From the NCBI RefSeq assembly GCF_015330125.1, contig NZ_JADDXR010000002.1, positions 1,426,001 through 1,490,000 on the forward strand: DNA of 64,000 bases, written 5' to 3'. Both the position numbers and the translations under genes were made by a program. Positions 39,036 through 48,820 of this stretch are shown here, piece by piece (position 1 is the stretch's first letter; every line of letters starts with the position of its first letter). The DNA is from Zobellia nedashkovskayae. GTDB lineage: Bacteria > Bacteroidota > Bacteroidia > Flavobacteriales > Flavobacteriaceae. A model generated the notes under the pieces. It was not told the DNA's origin. It saw only the letters and a list, made by a program, of their open reading frames with translations, and made no database searches.

Positions 39036-39632
39036 ATGGTAATAGAATCATTTTTTAGAAAATCCTTAGCCATTATATTACTGTTCTTTATGGCTTACGG
39101 GTATTCTCAGCAACCTGAGGAGGAAGAGCAAAACTTTAAATTTAAGCGTATTACTATAGGGACACGTTTTCTAGCATTTATTAGCAATTATGGAGAAAAA
39201 TCAGAATTAGAGGTAGACAATCCTTATGATTTTACAGACAATACCAAGCTTACCGGGTTAAATATTTCAGTCAACTACAATATTATAAATGGTCTTTCGG
39301 TAGGTGTCGGAAGTGGCATCGAAAAATTTACGCAACCCAATTTTAACTATGTACCATTATATACAAGAATAGCTCTGAACGGAGGTGTAGAAAGAAGTAG
39401 TTTTCATACGGAGCTCCAAATAGGAGGGCACTTTACAAATAGTAGTAAAAGAGGCGGTTTTCATAGGTTTTTACTGGGGTATCGGTTTCGGGTTTATAAG
39501 ACTGTATTTTCTGATGTTTCAATAATTTATACCTATCAGAATTTAGAGCAATCTTTTGACAACTCACAAAGGTTGTATGATACCTATAATTTTGAAAATG
39601 TGGGACTTTCGGTGGGGATTGATATTAATTGA
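39036..39632 (+). CDS. Exported beta-barrel-like protein
   Basis: This 198-residue protein has a signal peptide (cleavage near YGYSQQ), then an acidic linker and repeated amphipathic strands with aromatic ends (LNISVNYNIINGLSVGVGSG, GYRFRVYKTVFSDVSIIY) up to a C-terminal aromatic-containing strand. This fits a small outer-membrane barrel of the porin-family/OmpW-like type. I do not recognise a specific family. It may be co-transcribed with the leucine-rich-repeat lipoprotein. Confidence 0.7.
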   Translation: MVIESFFRKSLAIILLFFMAYGYSQQPEEEEQNFKFKRITIGTRFLAFISNYGEKSELEVDNPYDFTDNTKLTGLNISVNYNIINGLSVGVGSGIEKFTQPNFNYVPLYTRIALNGGVERSSFHTELQIGGHFTNSSKRGGFHRFLLGYRFRVYKTVFSDVSIIYTYQNLEQSFDNSQRLYDTYNFENVGLSVGIDIN

Positions 39633-39778
39633 GCATCAAAAATTTTTGAGTGATTTCACTTCTTTATCACGTGTTTAAATTGAAATTTTTCACCTCAAAC
39701 CCCGACAAACTAGACAACAAAATCTACCTTGTAAAAACCTTGGTACATAGTTGTATTAAGTAACAGAAAAGAAAGAAG

Positions 39779-40336
39779 ATGGGTGAAACATTCTACATAA
39801 AAAACATGGTCTGTAACCGTTGTATCGCCTCGGTTCTAGATATTTTTGGCAAGGAAGATTATACTGTAGAGTCTGTAGAACTAGGTAAAGTAAGTGCGAC
39901 GGCAGGTAAAAAAACCAATAAGTCTGCCTTAGCCAGTAAATTAAAAGAAATAGGATTTGAACTTATAGACAACGAAACCGAAACACTGGTAGAGCAAATA
40001 AAAGTGAAATTGATAAGCAAGATCAAATCAGGTGAAACGGAACACCTTTTTCAATCGTTAGCGGAAGAATTTGGTAAGACCGAAACAGCGCTGAGCAAGT
40101 TGTTCAGTAAATCGGAAGGAATGACTCTAGAGAAATACACCATCAATCTAAAAATTGAAAAAGTAAAAGAATATATACAATTAGGGCAGCTTAACTTCTC
40201 CGAAATTGCATATTCCTTAAATTATAAAAACAGCAGTCACTTAGCGCGGCAGTTCAAAACCAGTACGGGCATGTCTATGACCGAGTATAAAAATCTAAAA
40301 AGCTGGAATAGAAAAACGCTGGACAAAATTGTATAA
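39779..40336 (+). CDS. AraC-family regulator with N-terminal HMA-like domain
   Basis: This 185-residue protein joins a small ferredoxin-like metal-binding domain (residues 1-75, with the CxxC pair in MVCNRCIAS) to an AraC-type double helix-turn-helix (about 95-175, with KIEKVKEYIQLGQLNFSEIAYSLNYKNSSHLARQFK, split here as KVKEYIQLG and SLNYKNSSHLARQFK). The gene lies 70 bp upstream of copper ATPase copA. It probably senses monovalent copper and controls copA. This is inferred from the domain pair and the neighbour. Confidence 0.85.
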   Translation: MGETFYIKNMVCNRCIASVLDIFGKEDYTVESVELGKVSATAGKKTNKSALASKLKEIGFELIDNETETLVEQIKVKLISKIKSGETEHLFQSLAEEFGKTETALSKLFSKSEGMTLEKYTINLKIEKVKEYIQLGQLNFSEIAYSLNYKNSSHLARQFKTSTGMSMTEYKNLKSWNRKTLDKIV

Positions 40337-40406
40337 ATAAGAATCGTAATTATATAAACGATTTGCATTACCTCTTAGTAATTTTACACTCTAAAATTAT
40401 GAGGAA

Positions 40407-42908
40407 ATGACACATACCTATCATATACACGGAATGACTTGCAACGGATGTCGCAGTCATGTAGAACAGACGCTTTCTAAGGTTGCTGGTGTAACCAATG
40501 CTTCGGTAAATTTAGAGAAGGCTGAGGCTACTATTGAGATGGGATCTCATATCCCTATTGAAACTTTTCAAAAAGCGCTGTTAGATGATGGGGGTTCATA
40601 CAGTATTCATAATGCAGGAGAACATCAACATCATCCAGTAGAGAAAGCCCAAAGCCCAAAAGGTAAGGGAACCGGTGTTTTCTATTGTCCAATGCATTGT
40701 GAGGATGATAAAACCTATGATGAGGCTGGTGATTGCCCCGTTTGTGGAATGGATTTGGTGGAAGAGCAAAACTTAACGCCCACTTCTTCCGAGCAATGGA
40801 CCTGCCCAATGCACCCCGAAGTGATTCACGATGAACCGGGAAGTTGCCCTATTTGCGGAATGGATTTAGTGCCTATGAAGCCAAGTCTTTCCGCGGAAGA
40901 GAAAACGTATAAAAAACTTTCAAAAAAATTCTGGATAGCGCTTGCTTTTACCTTGCCCATCTTTCTCATGGCCATGAGCGAGATGATTCCTAACAATCCG
41001 CTGTACGATATTATGGAGCAGAAATGGTGGAACTGGATTCAGTTTACACTTTCTATTCCAGTTGTTTTCTATGCTACATGGATGTTTTTTGAACGTGCCT
41101 ACCGTAGTATAAAAACTTGGAACCTAAATATGTTCACCCTCATTGGTATTGGTGCCGGTGTGGCTTGGTTGTTCAGTGTTTTTGGAATGTTGTTTCCAGA
41201 CTTCTTTCCTCCACAGTTTAAAACAGACTCTGGCGCAGTACATGTCTATTTTGAGGCGGCAACCGTCATTCTTACGTTGGTATTAATGGGGCAAGTGCTG
41301 GAAGCACGAGCACACAGCAAGACAAATTCTGCGGTAAAAGAATTATTGAAACTCGCTCCCAACAAAGCGGTACGTGTTGTAGACGGTAATGAAGAAGAGG
41401 TTTCCATTGATAAAATACAAAAAGGGGATACGCTACGTGTGAAACCAGGCGAAAAAATTCCTGTAGATGGCGTTATTACGGAAGGGCAGACCACCGTTGA
41501 TGAATCTATGATTTCGGGAGAACCTATTCCGGTTAATAAAGCAGAAGATGACCAAGTAAGTAGTGGTACCATAAACGGAAACCAGTCTTTTTTAATGAAG
41601 GCGGAAAAAGTAGGTAATGAAACCTTATTGTCCCAAATTGTACAAATGGTGAACGACGCCAGTCGCAGTCGTGCTCCTATTCAAAAGTTGGCAGATACGG
41701 TTTCTAGTTATTTTGTGCCTGTTGTGGTCGTTGTTTCAGTAATCACATTTACGGTTTGGGCCATTTATGGTCCAGAACCTGCGTATGTATTTGCATTAGT
41801 TAATGCCATTGCTGTTTTAATAATTGCGTGTCCCTGTGCTTTAGGTCTTGCTACACCTATGTCTATTATGGTTGGGGTTGGTAAAGGAGCTCAAAATGGT
41901 GTATTGGTGAAAAATGCCGAAGCCCTAGAGAAAATGTATAAGGTAGATACGTTAATTGTAGATAAAACAGGAACTATCACCGAAGGAAAACCAACAGTGG
42001 AAGCTATTGGCACCTCAAGAAAAGATTATTCCGAAAACGAAGTATTACAATACATAGCCTCCTTAAATAGTTCTAGTGAGCACCCACTTGCGGAAGCAAC
42101 GGTTAAATACGGAAAAGAACAAGATGTTGAAGTATTGAAAACAGAAAACTTTAATGCTGTAACAGGAAAAGGAGTAGAGGGAAAGATTAATGGCAAAAAA
42201 GTGGCATTGGGTAACATCAAAATGATGGAACATGTTAATGCGACTATAAGTACCGACTTTCAAAACGAGGCCAATGAACACCAAAAGAAAGGCAAAACAG
42301 TATCCTATTTAGCTATTGATGAAGCGGTTGTTGGCTTTGTTGTTATTGGCGATAAAATAAAAGAAACAAGTGCCAAAGCTATTAAAGCACTTCAAGATAA
42401 AGGTGTAGCGGTCGTTATGCTTACTGGGGATAATCACGATACAGCTCAAGCAGTCGCCAAAGAACTCGGTCTTGCCGACTTTAAAGCGGGAATGCTGCCT
42501 GAAGATAAATTAGCAGAGGTTAAAAAACTGCAGGAACAAGGACATGTAGTAGCAATGGCAGGAGATGGTATTAATGACGCACCTGCATTAGCCAAAAGTG
42601 ATGTAGGTATTGCCATGGGAACCGGAACGGATGTAGCCATAGAAAGCGCCATGATAACCTTGGTAAAAGGTGATTTGCACGGTATTGTAAAAGCAAGAAA
42701 CTTAAGTGAAGCCGTAATGAAGAACATCAAGCAAAATTTGTTTTTCGCACTCATATATAATACTATTGGAATACCCATTGCGGCGGGAATTCTATATCCC
42801 GTTTTTGGACTTTTATTATCTCCAATGATTGCCGCATTGGCCATGAGTTTTAGTTCGCTATCGGTAATTGCGAATGCACTAAGGCTACGAACGGTTAAAA
42901 TTGAGTAA
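40407..42908 (+). CDS. copA: Copper-translocating P-type ATPase
   Basis: This 833-residue P1B-ATPase exports Cu(I). It has an N-terminal HMA domain (GMTCNGCRSH), two heavy-metal-binding modules with the CPMHx...CPxCGMDL pattern, eight membrane helices, the CPC motif in IIACPCALGLATP, the phosphorylated DKTGT, HPLAEA and GDGINDAPAL. The last helices carry YN (NLFFALIYN) and MxxSS (MSFSSLSVI), which define Cu(I)-transporting P1B-1 pumps. The upstream HMA-AraC gene is the probable regulator. Confidence 0.95.
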   Translation: MTHTYHIHGMTCNGCRSHVEQTLSKVAGVTNASVNLEKAEATIEMGSHIPIETFQKALLDDGGSYSIHNAGEHQHHPVEKAQSPKGKGTGVFYCPMHCEDDKTYDEAGDCPVCGMDLVEEQNLTPTSSEQWTCPMHPEVIHDEPGSCPICGMDLVPMKPSLSAEEKTYKKLSKKFWIALAFTLPIFLMAMSEMIPNNPLYDIMEQKWWNWIQFTLSIPVVFYATWMFFERAYRSIKTWNLNMFTLIGIGAGVAWLFSVFGMLFPDFFPPQFKTDSGAVHVYFEAATVILTLVLMGQVLEARAHSKTNSAVKELLKLAPNKAVRVVDGNEEEVSIDKIQKGDTLRVKPGEKIPVDGVITEGQTTVDESMISGEPIPVNKAEDDQVSSGTINGNQSFLMKAEKVGNETLLSQIVQMVNDASRSRAPIQKLADTVSSYFVPVVVVVSVITFTVWAIYGPEPAYVFALVNAIAVLIIACPCALGLATPMSIMVGVGKGAQNGVLVKNAEALEKMYKVDTLIVDKTGTITEGKPTVEAIGTSRKDYSENEVLQYIASLNSSSEHPLAEATVKYGKEQDVEVLKTENFNAVTGKGVEGKINGKKVALGNIKMMEHVNATISTDFQNEANEHQKKGKTVSYLAIDEAVVGFVVIGDKIKETSAKAIKALQDKGVAVVMLTGDNHDTAQAVAKELGLADFKAGMLPEDKLAEVKKLQEQGHVVAMAGDGINDAPALAKSDVGIAMGTGTDVAIESAMITLVKGDLHGIVKARNLSEAVMKNIKQNLFFALIYNTIGIPIAAGILYPVFGLLLSPMIAALAMSFSSLSVIANALRLRTVKIE

Positions 42909-43046
42909 CACAAGGTGGTATAATTAAAGGAGTGTTTATATGAAAATGATACTAAACTGTCTATGAGCACCCTATTTTGTGCTAAATAAATAGTGGTTTG
43001 GAAAAACAGAATTTAGCTCAGGAGCTATACGATGGTAAATTTAAGT

Positions 43047-43054
43047 TATATTTG
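43047..43054 (+). promoter_or_regulatory. Predicted -7 element of the LacI-family regulator gene
   Basis: TATATTTG fits TAnnTTTG. It would start transcription about 17 bases before the TTG start codon, and no good TTG is seen at -33. Confidence 0.4.
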
Positions 43055-43074
43055 TCGCTCTCATTATTAGTGAT

Positions 43075-44097
43075 TTGGACAAAAAACAAACGACCTTAAA
43101 GGATATTGCCTCGAAACTTAATGTTTCTATTTCTACTGTTTCCAGAGCATTACAAGGTAACCCCCGCATTAGCATTCAAACGAGGGAAAAAGTACTTGAG
43201 TTGGCAAAAGAGTACAATTATTTCCAGACCAAACACATAAATCCTTTTGCTAAAAAGAAAATACAGGCGGTGGGTGTTATTGTACCTAGCATAAAGTACC
43301 ACCTGTACGCTATGGCCATTTCCGGTATAGAAGAAATCTTGGAGAAACACCAAATGCAAATCATTATTTGCCAATCCAACGAGTCCTATGAGAGGGAGAA
43401 AATATTGGTGAAAGAGCTTTTGGATATTGGTGTATCAGGACTGATTGTGTCTTTAGCAAGTGAAACCAAGGAATTCGACCATTTTTTAGAAGCTAAGAAA
43501 AGGAAGATTCCATTAGTGTTTTTCAATCGCCTTTGTGATGAGGTTGAGTCCGATAAAGTTATCATTGACAATTTTAAAGCAGCTTACGATGCCACGCAGC
43601 ATTTAATTTCTGTGGGATGTAAGCGCATTGCATATATAGGCGGACCAAAGATTTTACAAATTAGCTCAACACGACTTTTGGGTTATAAGAAAGCCCTAGT
43701 GGACGCCAACTTACCAGTGGAGGAGAAACTTATTGAAAGCACCAATTTTACGCGGGAAGGAAATTTAAGTACCGCAAGAAAATTGTTGTATTCACCTGAA
43801 CACCCGGACGGTGTTTTGGCCTTTAGTGATCAAGTAGCCATAGGAGTAATGCTAGCAGCCAAAGAACGCGGCCTGAAAATGGCAGAAGACTTAGCAATTA
43901 TCGGCTTTAATAATGAGCCTATTGATGAGCTTTTAGAGCCTTCACTTACCAGTATTGATCAGCCCAGCTATGAAATGGGTGTAGAATCGGCAAAGTTGAT
44001 TATAGATCGGATTGAAAATTACGATAAAGACGTATCACGTATGGTCTTAAAATCAGAATTGGTTATTCGTAATTCTACCAACAAGAATAAGTCCTAG
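43075..44097 (+). CDS. LacI-family transcriptional regulator
   Basis: This 340-residue protein has an N-terminal LacI helix-turn-helix (TLKDIASKLNVSISTVSRAL) and a periplasmic-binding-protein-like sensor domain. The only start that fits is a TTG at 43075. It stands directly upstream of the sugar-acid cluster and in the same direction, so it most likely controls that cluster in response to a sugar or sugar acid. The inducer is unknown. Confidence 0.9.
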   Translation: MDKKQTTLKDIASKLNVSISTVSRALQGNPRISIQTREKVLELAKEYNYFQTKHINPFAKKKIQAVGVIVPSIKYHLYAMAISGIEEILEKHQMQIIICQSNESYEREKILVKELLDIGVSGLIVSLASETKEFDHFLEAKKRKIPLVFFNRLCDEVESDKVIIDNFKAAYDATQHLISVGCKRIAYIGGPKILQISSTRLLGYKKALVDANLPVEEKLIESTNFTREGNLSTARKLLYSPEHPDGVLAFSDQVAIGVMLAAKERGLKMAEDLAIIGFNNEPIDELLEPSLTSIDQPSYEMGVESAKLIIDRIENYDKDVSRMVLKSELVIRNSTNKNKS

Positions 44098-44420
44098 AGT
44101 CAGTAAAAATTTCTTTCACATAAACGGAAAAACTATGTTTAAATATGGTTTTTCAATTTGGCAATCCTTCTCGAGAAGCACTGAGTGCTCAACCTTATCT
44201 CTAGGTATTCAAACGTATTTTTTTCAGTTATCAGGATATAGTAAATCTATTTTATTTTATGCAAAATATTGCGCATTTGTAGTTTTAAATATATGTTCGG
44301 TTATATTTTGTAATACTTTTTATAGATATTTATACTATATTCGTTGATATTATCAATTTAATATTTTTTTGCACAAATATTGCACAAAATATAGTATAAC
44401 TACAATTAGAAAGAATTAAA
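44098..44420. other. 323 bp operator/promoter region of the sugar-acid cluster
   Basis: No gene is visible. It holds two copies of TTGCACAAA (44369-44377 and 44380-44388), eleven bases apart and thus on one face of the helix. Further upstream, ATTGCGCATT (44268-44277) has the central GCGC dyad expected of a LacI-family operator. The start codon of the first enzyme gene is at 44421. Confidence 0.5.
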
Positions 44421-45500
44421 ATGGGAAAAACGTACAAAATCGCTGTAGTTAATGGCGACGGAATTGGGGCTGAAATTGTTCCTGCCGGGGTTTCCGTACT
44501 AGATGCGGTAGCCAATAAATATGGATTTACACTAGATAAGCAAGAATTCCCCTTTGGAGCGGGATATTTTAAAAAGCATGGCAAATTTATGTCAGATGAT
44601 GCTTTAGAAACCCTCAAGAAATTTGATGCTATCTTTTTCGGAGCGGTAGGCTTGCCAGAGGTAGACGATACGTTGCCGGCAAGAGATTATACTTTTCGGG
44701 TAAGAACCTCTTTTCAACAGTATGTAAATTATCGTCCGGTAAAATTATTTCCAGGTGTAGAAAGTCCGTTGCGCTATAAGACGGAAAAAGACATAGATTT
44801 TGTGGTAGTTCGGGAAAATAATGAAGGGGAGTTCGTTCAGAGTGGAAAAATTATGCATCCTGATAAACCCGGTGGTATGGCTATGGATACTAGTATTTTT
44901 ACTAGATTCGGCATTGAACGCATCGCTCATTATTCTTTTAAATTGGCGCGTAAACGAAACCATAAAGTCACTAACGTAACCAAATCTAATACGCTTATCA
45001 ATAGCTTAGCGTATTGGGACAGGGTAATTGCAGAAGTAGCGCAAGAATACCCAGATGTAGAATACAGCAAAATGTATATAGATAATGCTTCGGCAAGTTT
45101 TGTATTGCGTCCAGAAGTTTTTGATGTTATTCTAACAACTAACCTTTTTGGAGATATTTTATCCGACCTTGGTGGTGCTATCATGGGAAGTTTAGGTCTT
45201 GGTGGTAGTGGAAATATTAATCCTGAGAAAGATTTTCCTTCTATGTTTGAGCCAATTCATGGTTCCGCACCTGATATTGCAGGACAGAATATAGCCAACC
45301 CTATTGGGCAAATATGGTCTGCAGCAATTATGTTGGATCATTTGGGAGAAACAGAAGCTGCAAAAGAAATTATGGCGGGTATAGAAGCAACGACCGCAAA
45401 AGGCAATTTAACAAAAGACCTTCGTGGTACGGCCTCAACATCTGAAGTTGCGGAAAGCGTGGTGCAATTTATCAACGCAACTAAATTATCAACTATATAA
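44421..45500 (+). CDS. Tartrate dehydrogenase-like / isopropylmalate dehydrogenase family enzyme
   Basis: This 359-residue protein belongs to the beta-decarboxylating dehydrogenases, most like tartrate dehydrogenase/decarboxylase (TtuC/DmlA type). The start YKIAVVNGDGIGAEIVPAG and the metal-binding FGDILSDLGGAI are seen, and the cofactor region GSAPDIAGQNIANP follows. Substrates in this group include tartrate, D-malate and 3-isopropylmalate. The neighbours (kinase of the four-carbon acid type, MFS carrier) favour a small hydroxy acid or its phosphate. The leuB housekeeping role is less likely. Confidence 0.85.
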   Translation: MGKTYKIAVVNGDGIGAEIVPAGVSVLDAVANKYGFTLDKQEFPFGAGYFKKHGKFMSDDALETLKKFDAIFFGAVGLPEVDDTLPARDYTFRVRTSFQQYVNYRPVKLFPGVESPLRYKTEKDIDFVVVRENNEGEFVQSGKIMHPDKPGGMAMDTSIFTRFGIERIAHYSFKLARKRNHKVTNVTKSNTLINSLAYWDRVIAEVAQEYPDVEYSKMYIDNASASFVLRPEVFDVILTTNLFGDILSDLGGAIMGSLGLGGSGNINPEKDFPSMFEPIHGSAPDIAGQNIANPIGQIWSAAIMLDHLGETEAAKEIMAGIEATTAKGNLTKDLRGTASTSEVAESVVQFINATKLSTI

Positions 45501-45505
45501 GTATA

Positions 45506-46144
45506 ATGGTAAATAGAAAAATCATTGACCTCACATTACCCATCAAATCGGGTGTTAAGGGAGTAGCTATAGACCAGGCCAGAACTTTGGCTAACGATGG
45601 TTGGAACGCCACAACCTTGCATCTGTATTCGCATAGTGGCACCCATATGGATGCTCCGGTACATTTTGAGGTCAATGATCAGACTATAGACCAACTTCCG
45701 GTTGCACGTTTTGTCTCCGAAGCTTGGGTGGTTAATCTCACGGATATTAAACCTAAAGAATCCATTACGGTGGCACATTTGGGCGCGACTGCTGAAGAAG
45801 TAAAAGAAGGACAAAGTTTGCTTTTGCACACAGGTTGGAGTAAAAAGTTGGGTACGGATGAGTATCGCGATGCATTGCCAAGAATTAGCCCTGAACTGGC
45901 CCATTGGTTGGGTGAGAAAAAGGTAAATATTCTTGGCGTTGAACCTCCTTCTGTAGCAGATGTAAACAATATCGAGGAAGTTACGGAGGTACATACCATT
46001 TTAATGAAAAACGACATCATTATAGTTGAGGGACTTACCAACTTAGAAGCACTTTCACAATTAAAAGTTACGCTTGTAGCACTACCGTTGAAAGTCGAAA
46101 ATGGCGATGGCGCTCCCGCGCGTATCATTGCAATAGAAAATTGA
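45506..46144 (+). CDS. Cyclase-family metal-dependent hydrolase
   Basis: This 212-residue protein is of the kynurenine-formamidase-like cyclase family. The metal-binding motif is seen as HSGTHMDAPVHFE. Members hydrolyse amides or lactones. The role in this cluster could be opening a lactone or processing the entering acid, which is an inference. It begins six bases after the dehydrogenase stop, so it is in the operon. Confidence 0.88.
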   Translation: MVNRKIIDLTLPIKSGVKGVAIDQARTLANDGWNATTLHLYSHSGTHMDAPVHFEVNDQTIDQLPVARFVSEAWVVNLTDIKPKESITVAHLGATAEEVKEGQSLLLHTGWSKKLGTDEYRDALPRISPELAHWLGEKKVNILGVEPPSVADVNNIEEVTEVHTILMKNDIIIVEGLTNLEALSQLKVTLVALPLKVENGDGAPARIIAIEN

Positions 46145-46149
46145 ATTTC

Positions 46150-47535
46150 ATGTCGCACTCAGCACTTTTAAAATCAATTGAAGAGGGAGCGGGGCTTTTG
46201 GGCCTAGAGAAAGAAATTCGTGCAGAACTAGCCAAAAATCCAAAATCCATAGTTGTTTTAGATGATGACCCAACGGGCACTCAAACCGTGCACGATGTTC
46301 CGGTTATTACAGAATGGACCGAGGAAATATTGGAGAACGAACTTTTAGTAAGCCCTGTTTTTTTTATACTCACTAATTCTAGAAGTTTACAGGCAGATGA
46401 AGCAGATGCTTTAAGTGAGTTATTGGGAGAACGACTGCAGAAAGTAGCCGAAAAACATCAAAAAAAATTGATTGTCATTAGTCGAAGCGATTCTACTTTA
46501 AGGGGGCATTACCCCAACGAAGTTGATGCCTTGGAAAAAGGCATGGGCTTAAAAAAAACAAAGCACATATTAGCTCCCGCCTTTTTTGAAGGTGGACGTT
46601 ACACGTATGAGGATATTCATTATGTGAAAGAAGGAGATGAGTTCATTCCTGCGGCAAAAACTCCTTTTGCACAAGACAACACTTTTGGTTATTCAGCATC
46701 CAATTTAAAAGACTGGATAATAGAAAAATCGGAAGAAAAAGTAAACAGAAAAAATATTGCAAGTGTTTCGGTTCACGCGCTTAGAAATACATCATCCGAA
46801 GAAATAAAATCGATAATAGAACAACCGGAGATAACGCATATTATAGCGAACGCCACATCATATCCCGATTTGCAGGCCATGGCGCTTGCAATTTTAAAGA
46901 GTGAAAGTTCTTTTATTTTTAGAACTGCGGCATCTTTTATTAATGCAATTTCTGGTATTGCCATAAAACCATGTTTAACAAAAGATGAAATTCTAAAAAA
47001 ACCGTCGTCAAATGGTGCACTTGTAGTAATTGGCTCTTACGTTCCCAAAACTACTGCTCAACTGGTGTATTTAAAAGAGCGAAGTAATGCAGTTTTTCTT
47101 GAATTAAATGTGACCAATATGTTCGATATTGGAGTTTTCTGTAAAGAATTGGTCTTACTGGTGGAGAAAGTAGAAAACCATCTTAAAGTGGGTAAAGACG
47201 TTGTAGTTTTCACCAGTAGAGAAGTCAAAAAAGGAACCTCAAAAAGCGAGAGTCTTGAAATTGTAAATAGGGTTTCTAATGCATTGATATCCATAGTTAA
47301 AAAGATAAGGGTACGACCAAAATATATTCTTGCAAAAGGTGGTATTACTTCTAGTGATGTTGCTACAAAAGGTCTGAATGTACGCCGCGCAAATGTTTTA
47401 GGACAGGTGCTAAAAGGCATACCTGTTTGGCAATTGGACAGCGATGCAAAATTTCCTGATATGCCCTATATTGTATTTCCTGGCAATGTTGGAGATGATA
47501 CTGCACTATATGAACTGATTTCCTTATTGAAATAA
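46150..47535 (+). CDS. Four-carbon acid sugar kinase (DUF1537 family)
   Basis: This 461-residue protein is a sugar-acid kinase of the OtnK/DtnK type, with the N-terminal motif VVLDDDPTGTQTVHDV, the second motif RSDSTLRGHYPNE, and the C-terminal nucleotide-binding region KGGITSSDVA and FPGNVGDD. Members phosphorylate D-threonate, L-threonate or D-erythronate. The ATG at 46150 is chosen; a TTG at 46141 overlaps the preceding stop. The gene follows the cyclase gene directly. Confidence 0.9.
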   Translation: MSHSALLKSIEEGAGLLGLEKEIRAELAKNPKSIVVLDDDPTGTQTVHDVPVITEWTEEILENELLVSPVFFILTNSRSLQADEADALSELLGERLQKVAEKHQKKLIVISRSDSTLRGHYPNEVDALEKGMGLKKTKHILAPAFFEGGRYTYEDIHYVKEGDEFIPAAKTPFAQDNTFGYSASNLKDWIIEKSEEKVNRKNIASVSVHALRNTSSEEIKSIIEQPEITHIIANATSYPDLQAMALAILKSESSFIFRTAASFINAISGIAIKPCLTKDEILKKPSSNGALVVIGSYVPKTTAQLVYLKERSNAVFLELNVTNMFDIGVFCKELVLLVEKVENHLKVGKDVVVFTSREVKKGTSKSESLEIVNRVSNALISIVKKIRVRPKYILAKGGITSSDVATKGLNVRRANVLGQVLKGIPVWQLDSDAKFPDMPYIVFPGNVGDDTALYELISLLK

Positions 47536-47541
47536 AAAAAC

Positions 47542-48810
47542 ATGAAAACACAGGGCTATTTTCCGAAGCGGTATTTTATGGTTTTAGGGACATTTCTATT
47601 GGCCTTGTTGTTGTACGTAGACCGTGTTTGTATTTCAGTGGCCAAAGAGCCAATTTCTGCAGCTTTGGACTTGAGCGATAAACAAATGGGATGGGTTTTG
47701 GCTGCCTTTTCCTTGGGGTATGCTCTTTTTCAAACTCCGGCCGGCATGCTTTCCGATTCTTTAGGCCCGCGTAAAGTACTTGCGGCTATTGTAGCTGTTT
47801 GGTCAGTTTTTACCGCATTAACTGGGGCTGCATTTAATTTTATGTCCCTCTTGGTAGTTCGGTTTCTTTTTGGGGCAGGAGAAGCTGGTGCTTTTCCAGG
47901 AATGTCAAGAGCTATTTATACGTGGATTCCCTTGCAAGAAAGGGGTCTTGTTACGGGTATTAATTTTTCCGGGTCTAGATTGGGGGCGGCATTCGCTCTT
48001 CCTATGGTAGCTTGGATGATAGATGATTTTGGATGGCGGTCTTCTTTTATGATTTTAGGGGTCGTTGGTGTAGCTTGGGCAGTTGCTTGGTTTCTGTTTT
48101 TCAGAGATATGCCAGAAGAACATCCTAATATTTCAAACGTAGAAAAAGAATTCATTTTAGCCACAAGGCAGCCACAAGATACAGGGGTAAAAACCAAAAA
48201 AATAAATGTAGGCGACTTGTTGAAGTCAAAAAACATTTGGTTGGCTATGGGGCAATACTTCTGCAGTAACTTTACTTTCTTCTTTGCGCTTACATGGCTT
48301 TTTCCACATGTAAAAAGCGAGTATGGTCTAAACACCATGGAGGCCGGTTTATATACGGCAATTCCCTTAATTTTTGGTGCTTTTGGAAACTGGACATCAG
48401 GAGCGCTTAGTGACCGAATCTATAAAAAAGGTAATTGGGACAGATCTCGTATTCTTCCCGCTTCAATCGGGTTTTTTCTAGCAGCTGTTGGGCTTATAGG
48501 CAGTATTTATATGGTTACTGTTGAAGGTGCTATTTTATTTTTGAGCCTTGCAATTTTTGGAGCGGATATGACCTTACCATCGTCTTGGGCTTTTTGCGTA
48601 GATATTGGTAAAGAGCATTCCGGAGCAGTATCGGGGACAATGAATATGGCCGGAAACATTGGGGCATTTTTAACCGCACTGGCATTTCCATACTTGCAGT
48701 CTTGGACAGAATCTACCACTCCGTTCTTTGTGGTGGGTGCAGTATTGAATACTATTGCAATCGTAATGTGGTTTAATATGAAGCCACAAAGGCATTTTTC
48801 TACCTATTAA
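47542..48810 (+). CDS. MFS transporter, anion:cation symporter-like
   Basis: This 422-residue protein has twelve membrane segments. The start YFMVLGTFLLALLLYVDRVCISVA and the motif GYALFQTPAGMLSDSLGPRK are typical of the ACS family (hexuronate, tartrate and related acids). It is the likely importer for the substrate of the kinase and dehydrogenase genes. It follows the kinase by six bases. Confidence 0.9.
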   Translation: MKTQGYFPKRYFMVLGTFLLALLLYVDRVCISVAKEPISAALDLSDKQMGWVLAAFSLGYALFQTPAGMLSDSLGPRKVLAAIVAVWSVFTALTGAAFNFMSLLVVRFLFGAGEAGAFPGMSRAIYTWIPLQERGLVTGINFSGSRLGAAFALPMVAWMIDDFGWRSSFMILGVVGVAWAVAWFLFFRDMPEEHPNISNVEKEFILATRQPQDTGVKTKKINVGDLLKSKNIWLAMGQYFCSNFTFFFALTWLFPHVKSEYGLNTMEAGLYTAIPLIFGAFGNWTSGALSDRIYKKGNWDRSRILPASIGFFLAAVGLIGSIYMVTVEGAILFLSLAIFGADMTLPSSWAFCVDIGKEHSGAVSGTMNMAGNIGAFLTALAFPYLQSWTESTTPFFVVGAVLNTIAIVMWFNMKPQRHFSTY

Positions 48811-48820
48811 CAAAGGCAGT

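Noticed and set aside
42446..42970. 174-residue open frame on the minus strand
   Set aside because: It is antisense to the C-terminal part of copA and lacks any recognisable domain.
44421..45500. Assignment of the dehydrogenase as leuB
   Set aside because: No other leucine genes are near, and the neighbours are sugar-acid genes; sequence pattern is closer to tartrate dehydrogenases.
45536..46158. Two minus-strand frames of 152 and 159 residues
   Set aside because: Both lie opposite to the cyclase-family gene and have no similarity to known proteins; the plus-strand gene has a clear metal motif.
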